Shown: in pieces, positions 48,394-57,197 of the stretch | Layout: every line of letters starts with the position of its first letter | How positions within the stretch are numbered: position 1 is the stretch's first letter | Notes under the pieces: generated by a model | What the model saw: the letters and a program-made list of their open reading frames with translations, nothing else | Told to the model about the DNA's origin: nothing | Database searches by the model: none | Made by a program: the position numbers and the translations under genes | Assembly (NCBI RefSeq): GCF_003052165.1 | Contig: NZ_CP024869.1 | Span: forward strand, 2,638,001 to 2,702,000 | Length of the DNA: 64,000 nucleotides | Direction of reading: 5' to 3' | Origin: Dietzia sp. JS16-p6b | GTDB taxonomy: Bacteria > Actinomycetota > Actinomycetes > Mycobacteriales > Mycobacteriaceae

Positions 48394-50111
48394 CTGTCGA
48401 ACACCACCCTGTCTCCTACCGCCCTGTCGAACACCGTGCCCCCGCCGGGCTCGGCCACCGGCGCCGTACCCGTGTCGCCCCGGACGTGTTTGAGCACAAG
48501 CTCGGCGCTGATCAGGCACATGGGCAACCCGATCCCGGGAATGGTGGACGCCCCCGCGTAGTAGAGACCGTCGACGTGCCGGGAGACGTTGCGGGTCCGG
48601 AAGAACGCGCTCTGGGCCAGCGTATGGGCGGGCCCGAGGGCGGTGCCGCGCCACGCCCCCAGATCCTGTTCCAGATCGGCCGGCGCGATGGTGCGACGGA
48701 CCACCACGCGCTCCGCCAGGTCGGGGATCCCGGTCCAGTCGGCGATCTGGGCGATAGCCCGGTCGGCGGCCGCCTCGATGGTCGCGTCACCGGCGCCGTC
48801 GACGCCCCCGTGCCCGAGACCGGGGTCGGCGGGGATGGGGACCAGGACGAAGAGGTTCTCGTGCCCTGCGGGCGCGATGCCGGCGTCGGGGTCGTCGGTC
48901 GCGCTGGGGCGGCAGACGTAGAGCGAAGCCGGGTCGGGGATGTGGGTGGAGGCGCCGAAGATCGCGTCGAAGCCCTCCTCCCAGCGGTCGGTGAACAGCA
49001 GGGTGTGGTGCGACAGCTGCGGCAGCTCACCCTTCACGCCCAGCAGCATGAGCAGCGCGCCGGGCCCCGGCGTCTTGGAGTCCCAGTAGGACTGCGGGTA
49101 GGTGCGAAGCTCCTCCGGGAGCCACCGTGTCTCGAGGTGGTGCAGGTCGGCGGCGCCCACCACGAGCCCGGCGGGCAGGGTCCGCTCGTCACCGGCGCGG
49201 TCGCGCACCCGGACACCGGTCACCCGTGCGCGGGTGGTGCCGCCGTGAGCCCCGCCGTCGACGGAGGTGGTCAGTTCGACGGCCCGGGTGCCGGTGTGGA
49301 TGCGCACCCCCTGCGCCTCGGCAACCCGCCGGACGGCGGCGATCACCTCGGTGAACCCACCGCGGGGGTACAGCACGCCGTCGGTGAGGTCGAGGTGGCT
49401 CATCAGGTGATAGATCGACGGGGCCAGGTACGGCGAGGATCCCAGGAAGACCGCCGGGTAGCCCAGGATCTGCTGGATCCGGCGGTCGGTGAAGCGGCGG
49501 GAGACGAACGACTGCAGCGGCTGCACGAGCCGCGCCACCAACGCCCCGGCGCGGGCCAGCACGTCCGGCCGCACCAGCGCCGGATACGAGGTGAAGTTGG
49601 TGTAGAGGAACCGTCGCAGCGCCAGCTCATAGGTCGCCCGGGCGGAATCGAGGTACCTCCCCAGGGCGGCACCCGCACCAGGCTCGAGTGACTCGAACAA
49701 CTCCAGTGACGCCTGACGGTCGGAGCGGACGTCGACCGGCTCTGCCCGTCCCTCGAAGTAGACGCGGTACCCGGGGTCCAGCCGGACCAGGTCGAGCTGC
49801 TCGGCGGCGGAGGAGCCGCAGAGACGGAAGAAGTGGTCGAACACCTCGGGCATCAGGTACCAGGACGGCCCGGTGTCGAAGCGGAAGCCCTCGGCGGACC
49901 AACTCCCCGCGCGGCCGCCCACCTGGTCCGTCGCCTCGACCACGGTGACGTCGCGACCCTCCCGGGCCAGCAGGGCGGCGGTGGCCAGGCCGGCGATCCC
50001 GCCGCCCACCACCACGACGGGGCCGTCCGGTGCGGGTCGGCGGGCATGGGCGCCGGGCAGTCGATCGGTCAGGACACGGGCACCTGACCCGAGCAGGCTC
50101 CGGGCGCTCAT
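48390..50111 (-). CDS. crtI: Phytoene desaturase
   Basis: A 573-residue CrtI. The FAD-binding fingerprint GGGIAGLATAALLAREGRDV is at about residues 36-55. The family pattern GFRFDTGPSWYLMPEVFDHF follows, and the C-terminal FAD motif YYAGASTIPGIGLPMCLISA is complete. It converts phytoene to lycopene by four desaturations. It overlaps crtB (ATGA) and lbtA (GTGA). The N-terminal ~28 residues form a basic extension before the Rossmann fold. Confidence 0.95.
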   Translation of the reverse strand: MSARSLLGSGARVLTDRLPGAHARRPAPDGPVVVVGGGIAGLATAALLAREGRDVTVVEATDQVGGRAGSWSAEGFRFDTGPSWYLMPEVFDHFFRLCGSSAAEQLDLVRLDPGYRVYFEGRAEPVDVRSDRQASLELFESLEPGAGAALGRYLDSARATYELALRRFLYTNFTSYPALVRPDVLARAGALVARLVQPLQSFVSRRFTDRRIQQILGYPAVFLGSSPYLAPSIYHLMSHLDLTDGVLYPRGGFTEVIAAVRRVAEAQGVRIHTGTRAVELTTSVDGGAHGGTTRARVTGVRVRDRAGDERTLPAGLVVGAADLHHLETRWLPEELRTYPQSYWDSKTPGPGALLMLLGVKGELPQLSHHTLLFTDRWEEGFDAIFGASTHIPDPASLYVCRPSATDDPDAGIAPAGHENLFVLVPIPADPGLGHGGVDGAGDATIEAAADRAIAQIADWTGIPDLAERVVVRRTIAPADLEQDLGAWRGTALGPAHTLAQSAFFRTRNVSRHVDGLYYAGASTIPGIGLPMCLISAELVLKHVRGDTGTAPVAEPGGGTVFDRAVGDRVVFDR

Positions 50112-50989
50112 CGCACGCCCGCCCGTCCGCGGGCGGCGGTGGTCCGTCCCCGCCCCGAGGCGGCCCGCCCGAGCACGGCGAGCTTGACGGGGCCCGGGAC
50201 CCGGACACGACCGGCACTCACCCCGGCCGCGCCGGCCACCCGCAGGCGGTCGTTGAGCTCGGCGAACAGGTCGTGCGCGGCCAGCACGGCCACCCGGTCG
50301 CGCCCGGGGATCCGATCGATCGAGACCCGGGCGACGCGCAGATCCGCATCCACGTCGTCGGCGAGCTCGGCGACGTCCCGCTCGGTCAGTGCGCGCGGGT
50401 CACGGCCCGGAAGATAGTTGCGGCCGAGCTCGAGCGAGTCCTCCCGGATGTCCCGGAGGAAGTTGACCTTCTGGAACGCCGATCCGAGGGCGCGCGCGCC
50501 GGCGGCCAGCTCGTCGTCGTCGCCCAGTCCCCCGCCGGCGAACGTCCGCAGGCACATCTCCCCGATCACCTCGGCGGAGCCGTGGATGTACCGGCGCAGC
50601 GACTCCTCGGTGTGCTCGGTGACCTCCAGATCGGCCTCCATCGAGTCGTAGAACGGGTCGATCAACCTCGCACCGATCCCGAACCGGCGGGCGGTATCCG
50701 CGAAGGCGTGGGTGACCGGATCGGGATCGAGACCCCGCTCGACCGCGCGGTGGGTGCGTCGGCGGGTCTCGGCGATGAGGTCACGGGCCGCGACGGGGTC
50801 GTCCATCGCCCCGTCGACCACCTCGTCCCCGACGCGGGCCCAGGCGTAGATCGCCGCGACGTGCGGACGGGTCGCCGGCGCCAACAGCCGGCAGGCCAGG
50901 GCGAACGAGGTGGAGTAGCGGCGCAGGATCACGTCGCTGCACGCGCGGGCGGCCTCCGTGAACTCGGCGTGCGGGCTCTGCGGGGTCAT
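50108..50989 (-). CDS. crtB: Phytoene synthase
   Basis: A 293-residue squalene/phytoene synthase. The two Asp motifs are visible: the first as DEVVDG in AWARVGDEVVDGAMD, the second as the LRDIREDSLELGRNYLP helix. Start ATG 50989 overlaps the crtE stop. It joins two geranylgeranyl diphosphates into phytoene, the first committed step of carotenoid synthesis. Confidence 0.94.
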   Translation of the reverse strand: MTPQSPHAEFTEAARACSDVILRRYSTSFALACRLLAPATRPHVAAIYAWARVGDEVVDGAMDDPVAARDLIAETRRRTHRAVERGLDPDPVTHAFADTARRFGIGARLIDPFYDSMEADLEVTEHTEESLRRYIHGSAEVIGEMCLRTFAGGGLGDDDELAAGARALGSAFQKVNFLRDIREDSLELGRNYLPGRDPRALTERDVAELADDVDADLRVARVSIDRIPGRDRVAVLAAHDLFAELNDRLRVAGAAGVSAGRVRVPGPVKLAVLGRAASGRGRTTAARGRAGVR

Positions 50990-52005
50990 CGGGTCCTCTC
51001 GAGGGCGGTGGCCAGGTGGTGGTCGAGCGCGGAGCGCAGCTCGTGCGGGACGGCCGGGGAGTCCAGAGCGGCACGGGAGGCGGTCACCAGGTCCTCGGCG
51101 ATCCCCAGCGCGTGGTCGCGGGCACCGCACTCGGCCAGCAGGGACCGGGCGGCGGAGGGGTCGGGGTCGGCCTCACCGAGCGCGGCGTCGATGCTCGGCC
51201 ACAGGTCGGTGGTGGCGGCGTGGGCGAGCAACACGGTGGGGGCCCGGCGCACCAGGTCGCCCTCGTTGGACTTTCCCGTCACCGCCGGGTCGCCGAACAC
51301 CCCCAGCACGTCGTCGACCACCTGGTACGCCGTCCCCAGATGGCGACCGGCCTCCCGGAGCGGGGGGATCATCTCCTCCGGCCCTCCGGCCAGGACCACG
51401 CCCAGGACCATCGGCAGCGTCACGGAGTACGCGGCGGTCTTGGCGGCGCCGATCGCCAGCGCGTGCTCCTGTGTGATGGGCTCCCCACGAGCGGCGCCCT
51501 GCACATCGGCGTACTCTCCCGCGACGGAGGCCACCACCGCGCTCTCGACCTCCACCATGGCGCGGTGCAGCACCGGCCCCGGCACGGGTAGCCGGGCGAA
51601 CTGACCCATCGCGGCCACCAACAGGAGGTCCCCGCCGAGAAGGCCCCCCACCATGCCGACGTGGGCGGCGGTCTCCCGCGGCAGACCCTGTTCGACGCCC
51701 CGGGTCGTGGTGAGACCCTGCAGATTGGGCCGGCCACGGCGGTGGTCGTCGCCGTCGGCCACGTCGTCGTGGACGAGGAAGGCCTCGTGAAGAAGTTCCA
51801 GGGCCTGACCGGCAGCGGTGCGGACCGCCTCGTCGCGCCCGCCCGAGTGCGTGAAGACGGCATCGAACAACGCCGAGCGCATTCCTTTGCCGGATCGGGT
51901 CGTGGCATCGAGGTCGGCCGTCCAGTCGTCGACGGCAGGCCCCAGACCCTCGGGCAGGGCACGAGCAGTCATCCGCTGGGCGGCGGATACCGAATCCAGT
52001 GTCAT
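50986..52005 (-). CDS. crtE: Geranylgeranyl diphosphate synthase
   Basis: A 339-residue trans-prenyl synthase. The first Asp-rich motif DDVADGDDHRRGRP follows a Leu-rich helix, and the second reads QVVDDVLGVFGD. FKSNEGD-type residues (TGKSNEGDLV) are present. ATG 52005 has only a weak ribosome site; an ATG 11 codons later is an alternative. First gene of the crtE-crtB-crtI-lbtA-lbtBC operon, in which every gene overlaps the next. It supplies the C20 precursor for phytoene. Confidence 0.92.
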   Translation of the reverse strand: MTLDSVSAAQRMTARALPEGLGPAVDDWTADLDATTRSGKGMRSALFDAVFTHSGGRDEAVRTAAGQALELLHEAFLVHDDVADGDDHRRGRPNLQGLTTTRGVEQGLPRETAAHVGMVGGLLGGDLLLVAAMGQFARLPVPGPVLHRAMVEVESAVVASVAGEYADVQGAARGEPITQEHALAIGAAKTAAYSVTLPMVLGVVLAGGPEEMIPPLREAGRHLGTAYQVVDDVLGVFGDPAVTGKSNEGDLVRRAPTVLLAHAATTDLWPSIDAALGEADPDPSAARSLLAECGARDHALGIAEDLVTASRAALDSPAVPHELRSALDHHLATALERTR

Positions 52006-52181
52006 GTCCTGTTGTTCGGAGCCGACCCTGTCCTGGATACCCCTCACCCCGAATCTTCTCGACGAGATGCGGCGCACCGGCGTCCCTCGGCCGGAGCCGC
52101 GAAAGTCCACGGTGTCACACGGTCACACTATCGCGGCCCCGAAATGCACGAAGACCCCCGCTTGTGGCAGGGGTCTCCGAG

Positions 52182-52264
52182 TGCCAGATGATGGATTCGA
52201 ACCAACGTAGGCATAAGCCGACGGATTTACAATCCGCTCCCTTTGGCCGCTCGGGCAATCTGGC
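52182..52264 (-). tRNA. tRNA-Tyr (GUA)
   Basis: An 83-nt class II cloverleaf: acceptor GCCAGAT/ATCTGGC, anticodon loop TTGTAAA with GUA, a long variable arm (about 13-17 nt) typical of bacterial tyrosine tRNA, and T loop TTCGAAT. The T stem has one T-T mismatch. Discriminator A; CCA not encoded. Confidence 0.92.
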
Positions 52265-52290
52265 GTGCACCCGTTGAGGCGCTAGGACAC

Positions 52291-52319
52291 GATACAACGC
52301 GTGTGACCCCCGGTGCCAA
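52291..52319 (-). promoter_or_regulatory. Candidate tRNA-Tyr promoter
   Basis: TTGGCA (52314-52319) and TGTATC (52291-52296) on the minus strand are exactly 17 bp apart, ~27 bp upstream of the tRNA 5' end. Confidence 0.6.
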
Positions 52320-52407
52320 ATCGGGGGCCGACGGGATGACCCGGGCCTGAGTCCGCGCCGGGTAGCCTGGCCGGGATCGTCCCCACCGTGAGAGAAGGAG
52401 CGCGCCC

Positions 52408-52902
52408 ATGGCCTCGGAGTCCTCGTTCGACATCGTCTCGGAGTTCGACCGCCAGGAGGTGGACAACGCCCTGAACCAGGCCGCGAAGGAGCTGGGGACA
52501 CGGTACGACTTCCGCGGGACCGACGCCGGGATCGAATGGAAGGGCGACGACGCCGTGGAGATCGTCGCGGCGTCCGAGGACCGGGTTCTGGCCGCCAAGG
52601 ACGTGTTCATCGAGAAGCTGGTACGCCGGGGCCTGAGCATGAAGGCACTCGAGGTGGGCGATCCGATGCCGTCCGGTAAGGGATTCCGCCTGGTCGGTTC
52701 GCTCAAGCAGGGCATCGACAAGGAGAACGCCAAGAAGATCACCAAGCTCCTGCGCGACGAGGGGCCCAAGGGCGTCAAGGCGCAGATCCAGGGCGAGGAG
52801 ATCCGGGTGTCGTCCAAGAAGCGCGACGACCTGCAGGAGTGCATGGCGTTGCTGAGGAAGGCCGACCTCGAGGTCGCGCTGCAGTTCACCAACTACCGGT
52901 AG
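52408..52902 (+). CDS. YajQ-family nucleotide-binding protein
   Basis: A 164-residue YajQ/UPF0234 protein. It starts [20 protein letters not shown] and carries the family segments [29 protein letters not shown] and the final LQFTNYR. The fold is two ferredoxin-like domains. Some members bind cyclic di-GMP or other nucleotides; the role in actinobacteria is not established. ATG 52408 with GAGAAGGAG upstream. Just after it comes modA, 10 bp away. Confidence 0.94.
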   Translation: MASESSFDIVSEFDRQEVDNALNQAAKELGTRYDFRGTDAGIEWKGDDAVEIVAASEDRVLAAKDVFIEKLVRRGLSMKALEVGDPMPSGKGFRLVGSLKQGIDKENAKKITKLLRDEGPKGVKAQIQGEEIRVSSKKRDDLQECMALLRKADLEVALQFTNYR

Positions 52903-52912
52903 GCCGTCGACA

Positions 52913-53719
52913 GTGCCCTACCCAGGGGGACGCCCGAGGCGGCGGCGCACCGCCGTGGGATCGGGGGTGCGGGTGGTGGCAGCGGCCGTGGGCGTGTCCC
53001 TGCTGGCCGGATGTGCTGTCGGGGGCGAAGACGACGAGGGTTCCCCTCGGCTCACCGTCTTCGCCGCGTCCTCCCTCACCAGCGCGTTCACGCGGATCGC
53101 CGAGGAGGTCGAGCGGGACGACCCCCGCGTGGAGATCCGACTGTCGTTCGACGGGTCCCCCGGGCTGGTCGACCAGATCGCCGGAGGCGCTCCCGCGGAC
53201 GTGTACGCCTCGGCGGATTCTCTGAGCATGGACCGGGCGGTGGCCGAGGGGCTGATCTCGGGAGCGCCGGTGGAGTTCGCGATCAACGTCCTCACGCTGG
53301 TCACCCCGCCCGGGAATCCCGCCGGCATCACCGGACTCGACCGCTCACTCGCCGACGCCCGACTCGTCGTGTGCGCGGAGGGGGTCCCCTGCGGCGACGC
53401 CGCACGAGCGCTGGCCGGGGCGGCCGGGGTGCAGCTGCGACCGGTGAGCGAGGAATCCAAGGTCACGGACGTGCTGGGCAAGGTGACCTCCGGGGAGGCC
53501 GACGCGGGGATCGTCTACCTCACCGACGCCCGCTCCGCCGGTGACCGGGTCGAGCAGATCGCGATCCCCACCGCGGCGTCCGCACCCACCCGGTATCAGA
53601 TCGCGGTGACCCACCGGGGTGAGACGGACCGGGCGGATGCGGCCCGGCGGTTCGTCGACGCCGTCACCGGCCCGGTGGGGCGCACCGTGCTGGCCGACCA
53701 CGGGTTCGGCCTCCCGTGA
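52913..53719 (+). CDS. modA: Molybdate ABC transporter substrate-binding lipoprotein
   Basis: A 268-residue ModA. A twin-basic signal (RRRR) and lipobox LLAGC place the lipid on Cys34. The mature part begins LTVFAASSLTSAFTRIAEEV, the oxyanion-binding AASSL motif of ModA, followed by ADVYASADSLSM and EADAGIVYLTDA. It binds molybdate or tungstate outside the membrane. GTG 52913; overlaps modB by 4 bp (GTGA). Confidence 0.93.
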   Translation: MPYPGGRPRRRRTAVGSGVRVVAAAVGVSLLAGCAVGGEDDEGSPRLTVFAASSLTSAFTRIAEEVERDDPRVEIRLSFDGSPGLVDQIAGGAPADVYASADSLSMDRAVAEGLISGAPVEFAINVLTLVTPPGNPAGITGLDRSLADARLVVCAEGVPCGDAARALAGAAGVQLRPVSEESKVTDVLGKVTSGEADAGIVYLTDARSAGDRVEQIAIPTAASAPTRYQIAVTHRGETDRADAARRFVDAVTGPVGRTVLADHGFGLP

Positions 53720-54510
53720 CCCGACCCCCGCTCCCCCGCTGGCTGCTCGTCGCCGCGCTCTCGGCGCTGGCCCTGACCTCCGTGCCGCTGCTGGGCATGG
53801 CCGTGCGCATCCCGTGGGCGGCGGTCCCCGAGCTGCTCACCTCCGAGGCCGCCCGCCATGCCACGCTGCTCAGCCTGCGCACGTGCGCGGTGTCCACCCT
53901 GCTCTGCGTCCTGCTGGGCACACCCCTCGCCGTCGTGCTGTCCCGGAGCCACGGGCCCCTGGCCGGTGTGGCCCGCACGGTGACGGCGCTTCCGATGGTG
54001 CTCCCGCCGGTGGTCGCGGGGCTGGCCCTGCTCACCACCCTCGGACGCACCGGAGTGGTGGGCCGGCACCTGTCCGTCCTGGGCATCGAGATCGGCTTCA
54101 CCACCGCGGCCGTGGTGATCGCCCAGACCTTCGTCGCCATGCCGTTCCTCGTGATCTCCCTCGAGGGGGCGCTGCGATCCGTGGACGCCCGACTCGAACG
54201 CACCGCGGCCTCCCTGGGAGCCGGCCCCACCCGGGTGCTCGCCACGGTGACACTGCCGCTGGTCCTGCCCGCACTGCTCGCCGGGGCGTCGATGTCCTTC
54301 GCGCGCGCACTGGGCGAGTTCGGAGCCACCCTGACCTTCGCCGGGTCCCTGCAGGGGACCACGCGCACCCTGCCGCTGGAGATCTACCTGAGCCGCGAAT
54401 CCGACGCCGACGCCGCGCTGGCCCTGGCCCTGCTGCTGATCGTGGTGGCCGCGCTGCTCATGGCCGCCTCGGCGTTCGTCGCGCGACGCGTGAGCGTGCA
54501 CCGTGGCTGA
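53716..54510 (+). CDS. modB: Molybdate ABC transporter permease
   Basis: A 264-residue permease with about five membrane helices and the EAA-loop LERTAASLGAGPTRVLATVT (about residues 160-179) that contacts ModC. The closing ALGEFGATLTFAGSLQG segment is diagnostic for ModB. GTG 53716 overlaps modA; its end overlaps modC by 8 bp. Confidence 0.93.
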   Translation: MTRPPLPRWLLVAALSALALTSVPLLGMAVRIPWAAVPELLTSEAARHATLLSLRTCAVSTLLCVLLGTPLAVVLSRSHGPLAGVARTVTALPMVLPPVVAGLALLTTLGRTGVVGRHLSVLGIEIGFTTAAVVIAQTFVAMPFLVISLEGALRSVDARLERTAASLGAGPTRVLATVTLPLVLPALLAGASMSFARALGEFGATLTFAGSLQGTTRTLPLEIYLSRESDADAALALALLLIVVAALLMAASAFVARRVSVHRG

Positions 54511-55747
54511 GCGACCACTCGCCGAGCCCCGGGCAGGCGCCGCCGCTGCGCCCCGGGCAGGCGCCGCCGCTGCCGCCCTCGACTGCCGGGTCTCCGGCCG
54601 CGACGTCGACCTCCGGCTCGCCGTGTCCGTCGGCCGGCGGTTGGCGATCGTCGGCCCCAACGGGGCGGGCAAGACCACCGCGGTGGATCTGCTGGCCGGG
54701 CACCTTCGCCCCGACGCCGGGACGGTCCATCTGCACGGGCGGGTGGTCAGTTCACCGGGTCTCCACGTCCCCGCCCACCACCGCCGGGTGGTCTCACTCG
54801 AGCAGCGCCCCGCGCTCCTGCCCCACCTCACCGCGCTGCACAACGTCGCCTACGGGCCGCGGTCACGGGGCGTGCGCAGGCGGCCCGCCCTCGACCGCGC
54901 CCGCACGGAACTCGAGTCGGTGGGCTGCGCCGATCTCGCCGACCGCAGGCCACACGAGTTGTCCGGCGGCCAGGCACAGCGGGTGGCGCTCGCCCGGGCA
55001 CTGGCCGTGGATCCCGAGGTGGTCCTGCTGGACGAGCCGCTCGCCGCCCTGGACGTGGAGGTCGCGCCCGGGATCCGCCGGCTCCTCGCAGACCGGCTCA
55101 CCGGACGCACGGTCGTCATGGTGACCCACGATCCGCTGGACCTGTGGGCGCTGGCGGACGACGTCGTCGTCGTCTCGGAGGGCCGCGCCGTCCAGTCCGG
55201 AACGGTCGAGGGCGTCTTGACCCGGCCGGGGTCCGACTTCGCGGCACGCCTGGCCGGGGTGTCCCTGCTGGAGGGCACGGTCGTCGACGACGACAGCGTG
55301 CACACCCCGGGCGGCGACACCGTCACCGGCCACCGCCCGGACGGAGCACCGGGGTGGGCGCCGGGCGTGCGCGCGATCGCGACCATCGATCCGCGCGCCG
55401 TGGCCCTCCACGCGGTGGACTCTCCCGCGGGCACCGCCACCGTCACCGCCGGGTGCGCCGCGGACGCCGGATCCGCCGCGGACGCCGGGTTCTCCGCGGA
55501 CGCCGGGTTCGCCGCGGACGGATTCGTCCCCCGGAGCCTGTCGAGCCCCCGCAACGCGTGGCCGGCGCGCGTGGTCGAACTGGCCCCGGCGGGAGCGCTC
55601 ACGCGGGTGACGGCGGAGCTGCGCGACGGCCAGCGGGTCGACGCCGAGGTGACCAGCCGCTCGGCCGCCGAGCTCGCACTCGCACCGGGTGTGGACGTGA
55701 CGCTCGTGGTCAAAGCGGCGCAGGTGGCTCTCTACCCTCGCAGCTGA
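54503..55747 (+). CDS. modC: Molybdate ABC transporter ATPase
   Basis: A 414-residue ATPase. Walker A GPNGAGKT at residues 51-58, signature ELSGGQAQRVALARAL near 150, Walker B VVLLDEPLAALD near 175, then an accessory C-terminal region ending in a TOBE/MOP-like domain (VTSRSAAELALAPGVDVTLV). Two low-complexity stretches are unusual: an N-terminal duplicated PRAGAAAA (from a 24-bp direct repeat) and a repeated (S/F)AADAG run near residue 320. Both keep the frame. Completes modABC. Confidence 0.9.
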   Translation: MAERPLAEPRAGAAAAPRAGAAAAALDCRVSGRDVDLRLAVSVGRRLAIVGPNGAGKTTAVDLLAGHLRPDAGTVHLHGRVVSSPGLHVPAHHRRVVSLEQRPALLPHLTALHNVAYGPRSRGVRRRPALDRARTELESVGCADLADRRPHELSGGQAQRVALARALAVDPEVVLLDEPLAALDVEVAPGIRRLLADRLTGRTVVMVTHDPLDLWALADDVVVVSEGRAVQSGTVEGVLTRPGSDFAARLAGVSLLEGTVVDDDSVHTPGGDTVTGHRPDGAPGWAPGVRAIATIDPRAVALHAVDSPAGTATVTAGCAADAGSAADAGFSADAGFAADGFVPRSLSSPRNAWPARVVELAPAGALTRVTAELRDGQRVDAEVTSRSAAELALAPGVDVTLVVKAAQVALYPRS

Positions 55748-55760
55748 GGCCCCCTCCCCC

Positions 55761-55820
55761 GACTTGGTCGTCCCCACTGCGGCATTTCGCTCAATCCGCC
55801 GCAGCAGCCACGACCGAGTT
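55761..55820. other. Compound inverted repeat after modC
   Basis: Nested inverted repeats: an outer ~10-bp pair (ACTTGGTCGT with ACGACCGAGT, one G-T) and an inner 7-bp pair (CTGCGGC 55777-55783 with GCCGCAG 55798-55804), with small internal bulges. It starts ~15 bp past the modC stop and could be its terminator. Confidence 0.45.
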
Positions 55821-55834
55821 CGCTGGAGCGACGC

Positions 55835-55984
55835 GCGCGCGAGCGGATGCCGGAGGTCATGCATGCGAGCGGCCCTGCGCGCGAGCGGATGCCGGAGGTC
55901 ATGCATGCGAGCGGTCATGCGCGCGAGCGGATGCCGGAGGTCCTGCGCGCGAGAGGCCATGCGCGCGAGCGGATGCTGGAGGTC
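55835..55984. repeat. 42-bp tandem repeat, 3.6 copies
   Basis: Head-to-tail copies at 55835-55876, 55877-55918, 55919-55960 and 55961-55984 (partial). Each unit is itself two related ~21-bp halves. Copies 1 and 2 differ at 2-3 positions; copy 3 has more changes. It fills the gap between modC and the convergent polyprenyl synthase stop. Because 42 is a multiple of 3, several frames stay open through it, giving repetitive peptides that I do not believe are genes. Confidence 0.9.
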
Positions 55985-56015
55985 GACTGGAGGCGGAGGC
56001 CCGCAGCTGAGCAGG

Positions 56016-57068
56016 TCAGCTCACGCGGTCGACCGTGAACCGGACCAGCCGCCGCAACGCCTCGTTCGCGGGTCCGGCGGGCAGGGCGTCCAGCTCGGAC
56101 ATGGCGTCGGCCACGTACCTCTCGAGCGTGGCCCGCGCGCGACGCATCCCCTCCGAGGCCCGGAGCAGGTCCAGGGCCTCGTGGACCTCCGAGTCGTCGG
56201 TCAGGGGCTGCGCCAGCAGTTCGCGCAGGCGGTCACCGTCTGTGGAGCCGGGCTCGAGCGCATAGATCATCGGCAGCGTGTGCACGCCCTCGCGCAGATC
56301 GGTGCCGGGGGTCTTGCCTGAGTCGGACGACGGCGAGGCGATGTCGATGATGTCGTCGGCGATCTGGAACGCGATCCCCACCGCGTCTCCCAACCGCCGC
56401 AGGCTCTGGATCTGCTCGTCGGACGCACCGGAGTACTCGCCGCCGAACTGCGCGGCGGCCGCGATCAGCGATCCGGTCTTCTCCCAGATCACCCGGAGGT
56501 AGTGCTCGGCGGCGTCCGCCGTCTCACCGCCGCCCGGCCCGACCGTCTCCCGCATCTGACCGGTGACCAACTCCGCGAACGTCTGGGCGATGAGTTGGAC
56601 CGCGGCCGGGCCGAGGTCCGCCAGGAGCATGGAGGAGTGGGCGAAGAGGAAGTCACCGGCGAGGATCGCGGTGGAGTTGTCCCAGCGACTGTTGGCGGAC
56701 TCGACGCCGCGGCGCACCGAGGCCTCGTCCATCACGTCGTCGTGGTAGAGCGTGGCCAGGTGGATCATCTCGCACACCACGGCCGCTTTGACCAGGCGCT
56801 CGCGGTCCGGTTCCGGGCCGAGCTCTCCGGTGAGCAGGGTCACGACGGGCCGGAAGCGCTTGCCGCCCGCGGTGACCAGGTGCAGGGCGACCTCGGTGAG
56901 GAAGTCCTCCCCGGACTCGAGGCGGCTCACGAGAAGCTGCTCGACCTCCACGAGCCGAGCCCTCAGCAGAGCTGCGAGATCCGCGTCGCCGACGTCCACG
57001 CCCGCCACCATGTGGTCGGGCGGCGTCTCAGCGGTGCCGGTCGTCACAGAATCGCTCGACATCCTCAT
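56016..57068 (-). CDS. Polyprenyl diphosphate synthase (menaquinone side chain)
   Basis: A 350-residue long-chain trans-prenyl synthase. First Asp-rich motif YHDDVMDEASVRRG, second AFQIADDIIDIAS, both intact DDxxD. It resembles GrcC1/heptaprenyl-type synthases, and Rv0562 (grcC1) holds the same place beside menJ in M. tuberculosis. ATG 57068, or 57062, both near a GAGGA site; the longer frame upstream runs into the divergent menJ gene and is not coding. Product chain length (likely C40-C45) cannot be read from sequence. Confidence 0.9.
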   Translation of the reverse strand: MRMSSDSVTTGTAETPPDHMVAGVDVGDADLAALLRARLVEVEQLLVSRLESGEDFLTEVALHLVTAGGKRFRPVVTLLTGELGPEPDRERLVKAAVVCEMIHLATLYHDDVMDEASVRRGVESANSRWDNSTAILAGDFLFAHSSMLLADLGPAAVQLIAQTFAELVTGQMRETVGPGGGETADAAEHYLRVIWEKTGSLIAAAAQFGGEYSGASDEQIQSLRRLGDAVGIAFQIADDIIDIASPSSDSGKTPGTDLREGVHTLPMIYALEPGSTDGDRLRELLAQPLTDDSEVHEALDLLRASEGMRRARATLERYVADAMSELDALPAGPANEALRRLVRFTVDRVS

Positions 57069-57197
57069 TCGTCCTCGTCGCCTGGTGTGGACCGGCGGCG
57101 ACCGATCCTGACGACAGACTACGGTCCCCGCCCGTGGGCTGCGGCACCCCACCCCGGCCGAGGTCGGCGCCGACCGCTCCGGCGGCGACCTGCCACC

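Noticed and set aside
55835-55984. CRISPR array
   Set aside because: The repeat copies abut directly with no unique spacers and no cas genes are present.
55764-56321. Frames running through the 42-bp repeat, giving repetitive His/Ala/Arg peptides
   Set aside because: They exist because the unit is a multiple of three. They have no ribosome site, and they run into the antisense of the prenyl synthase gene.
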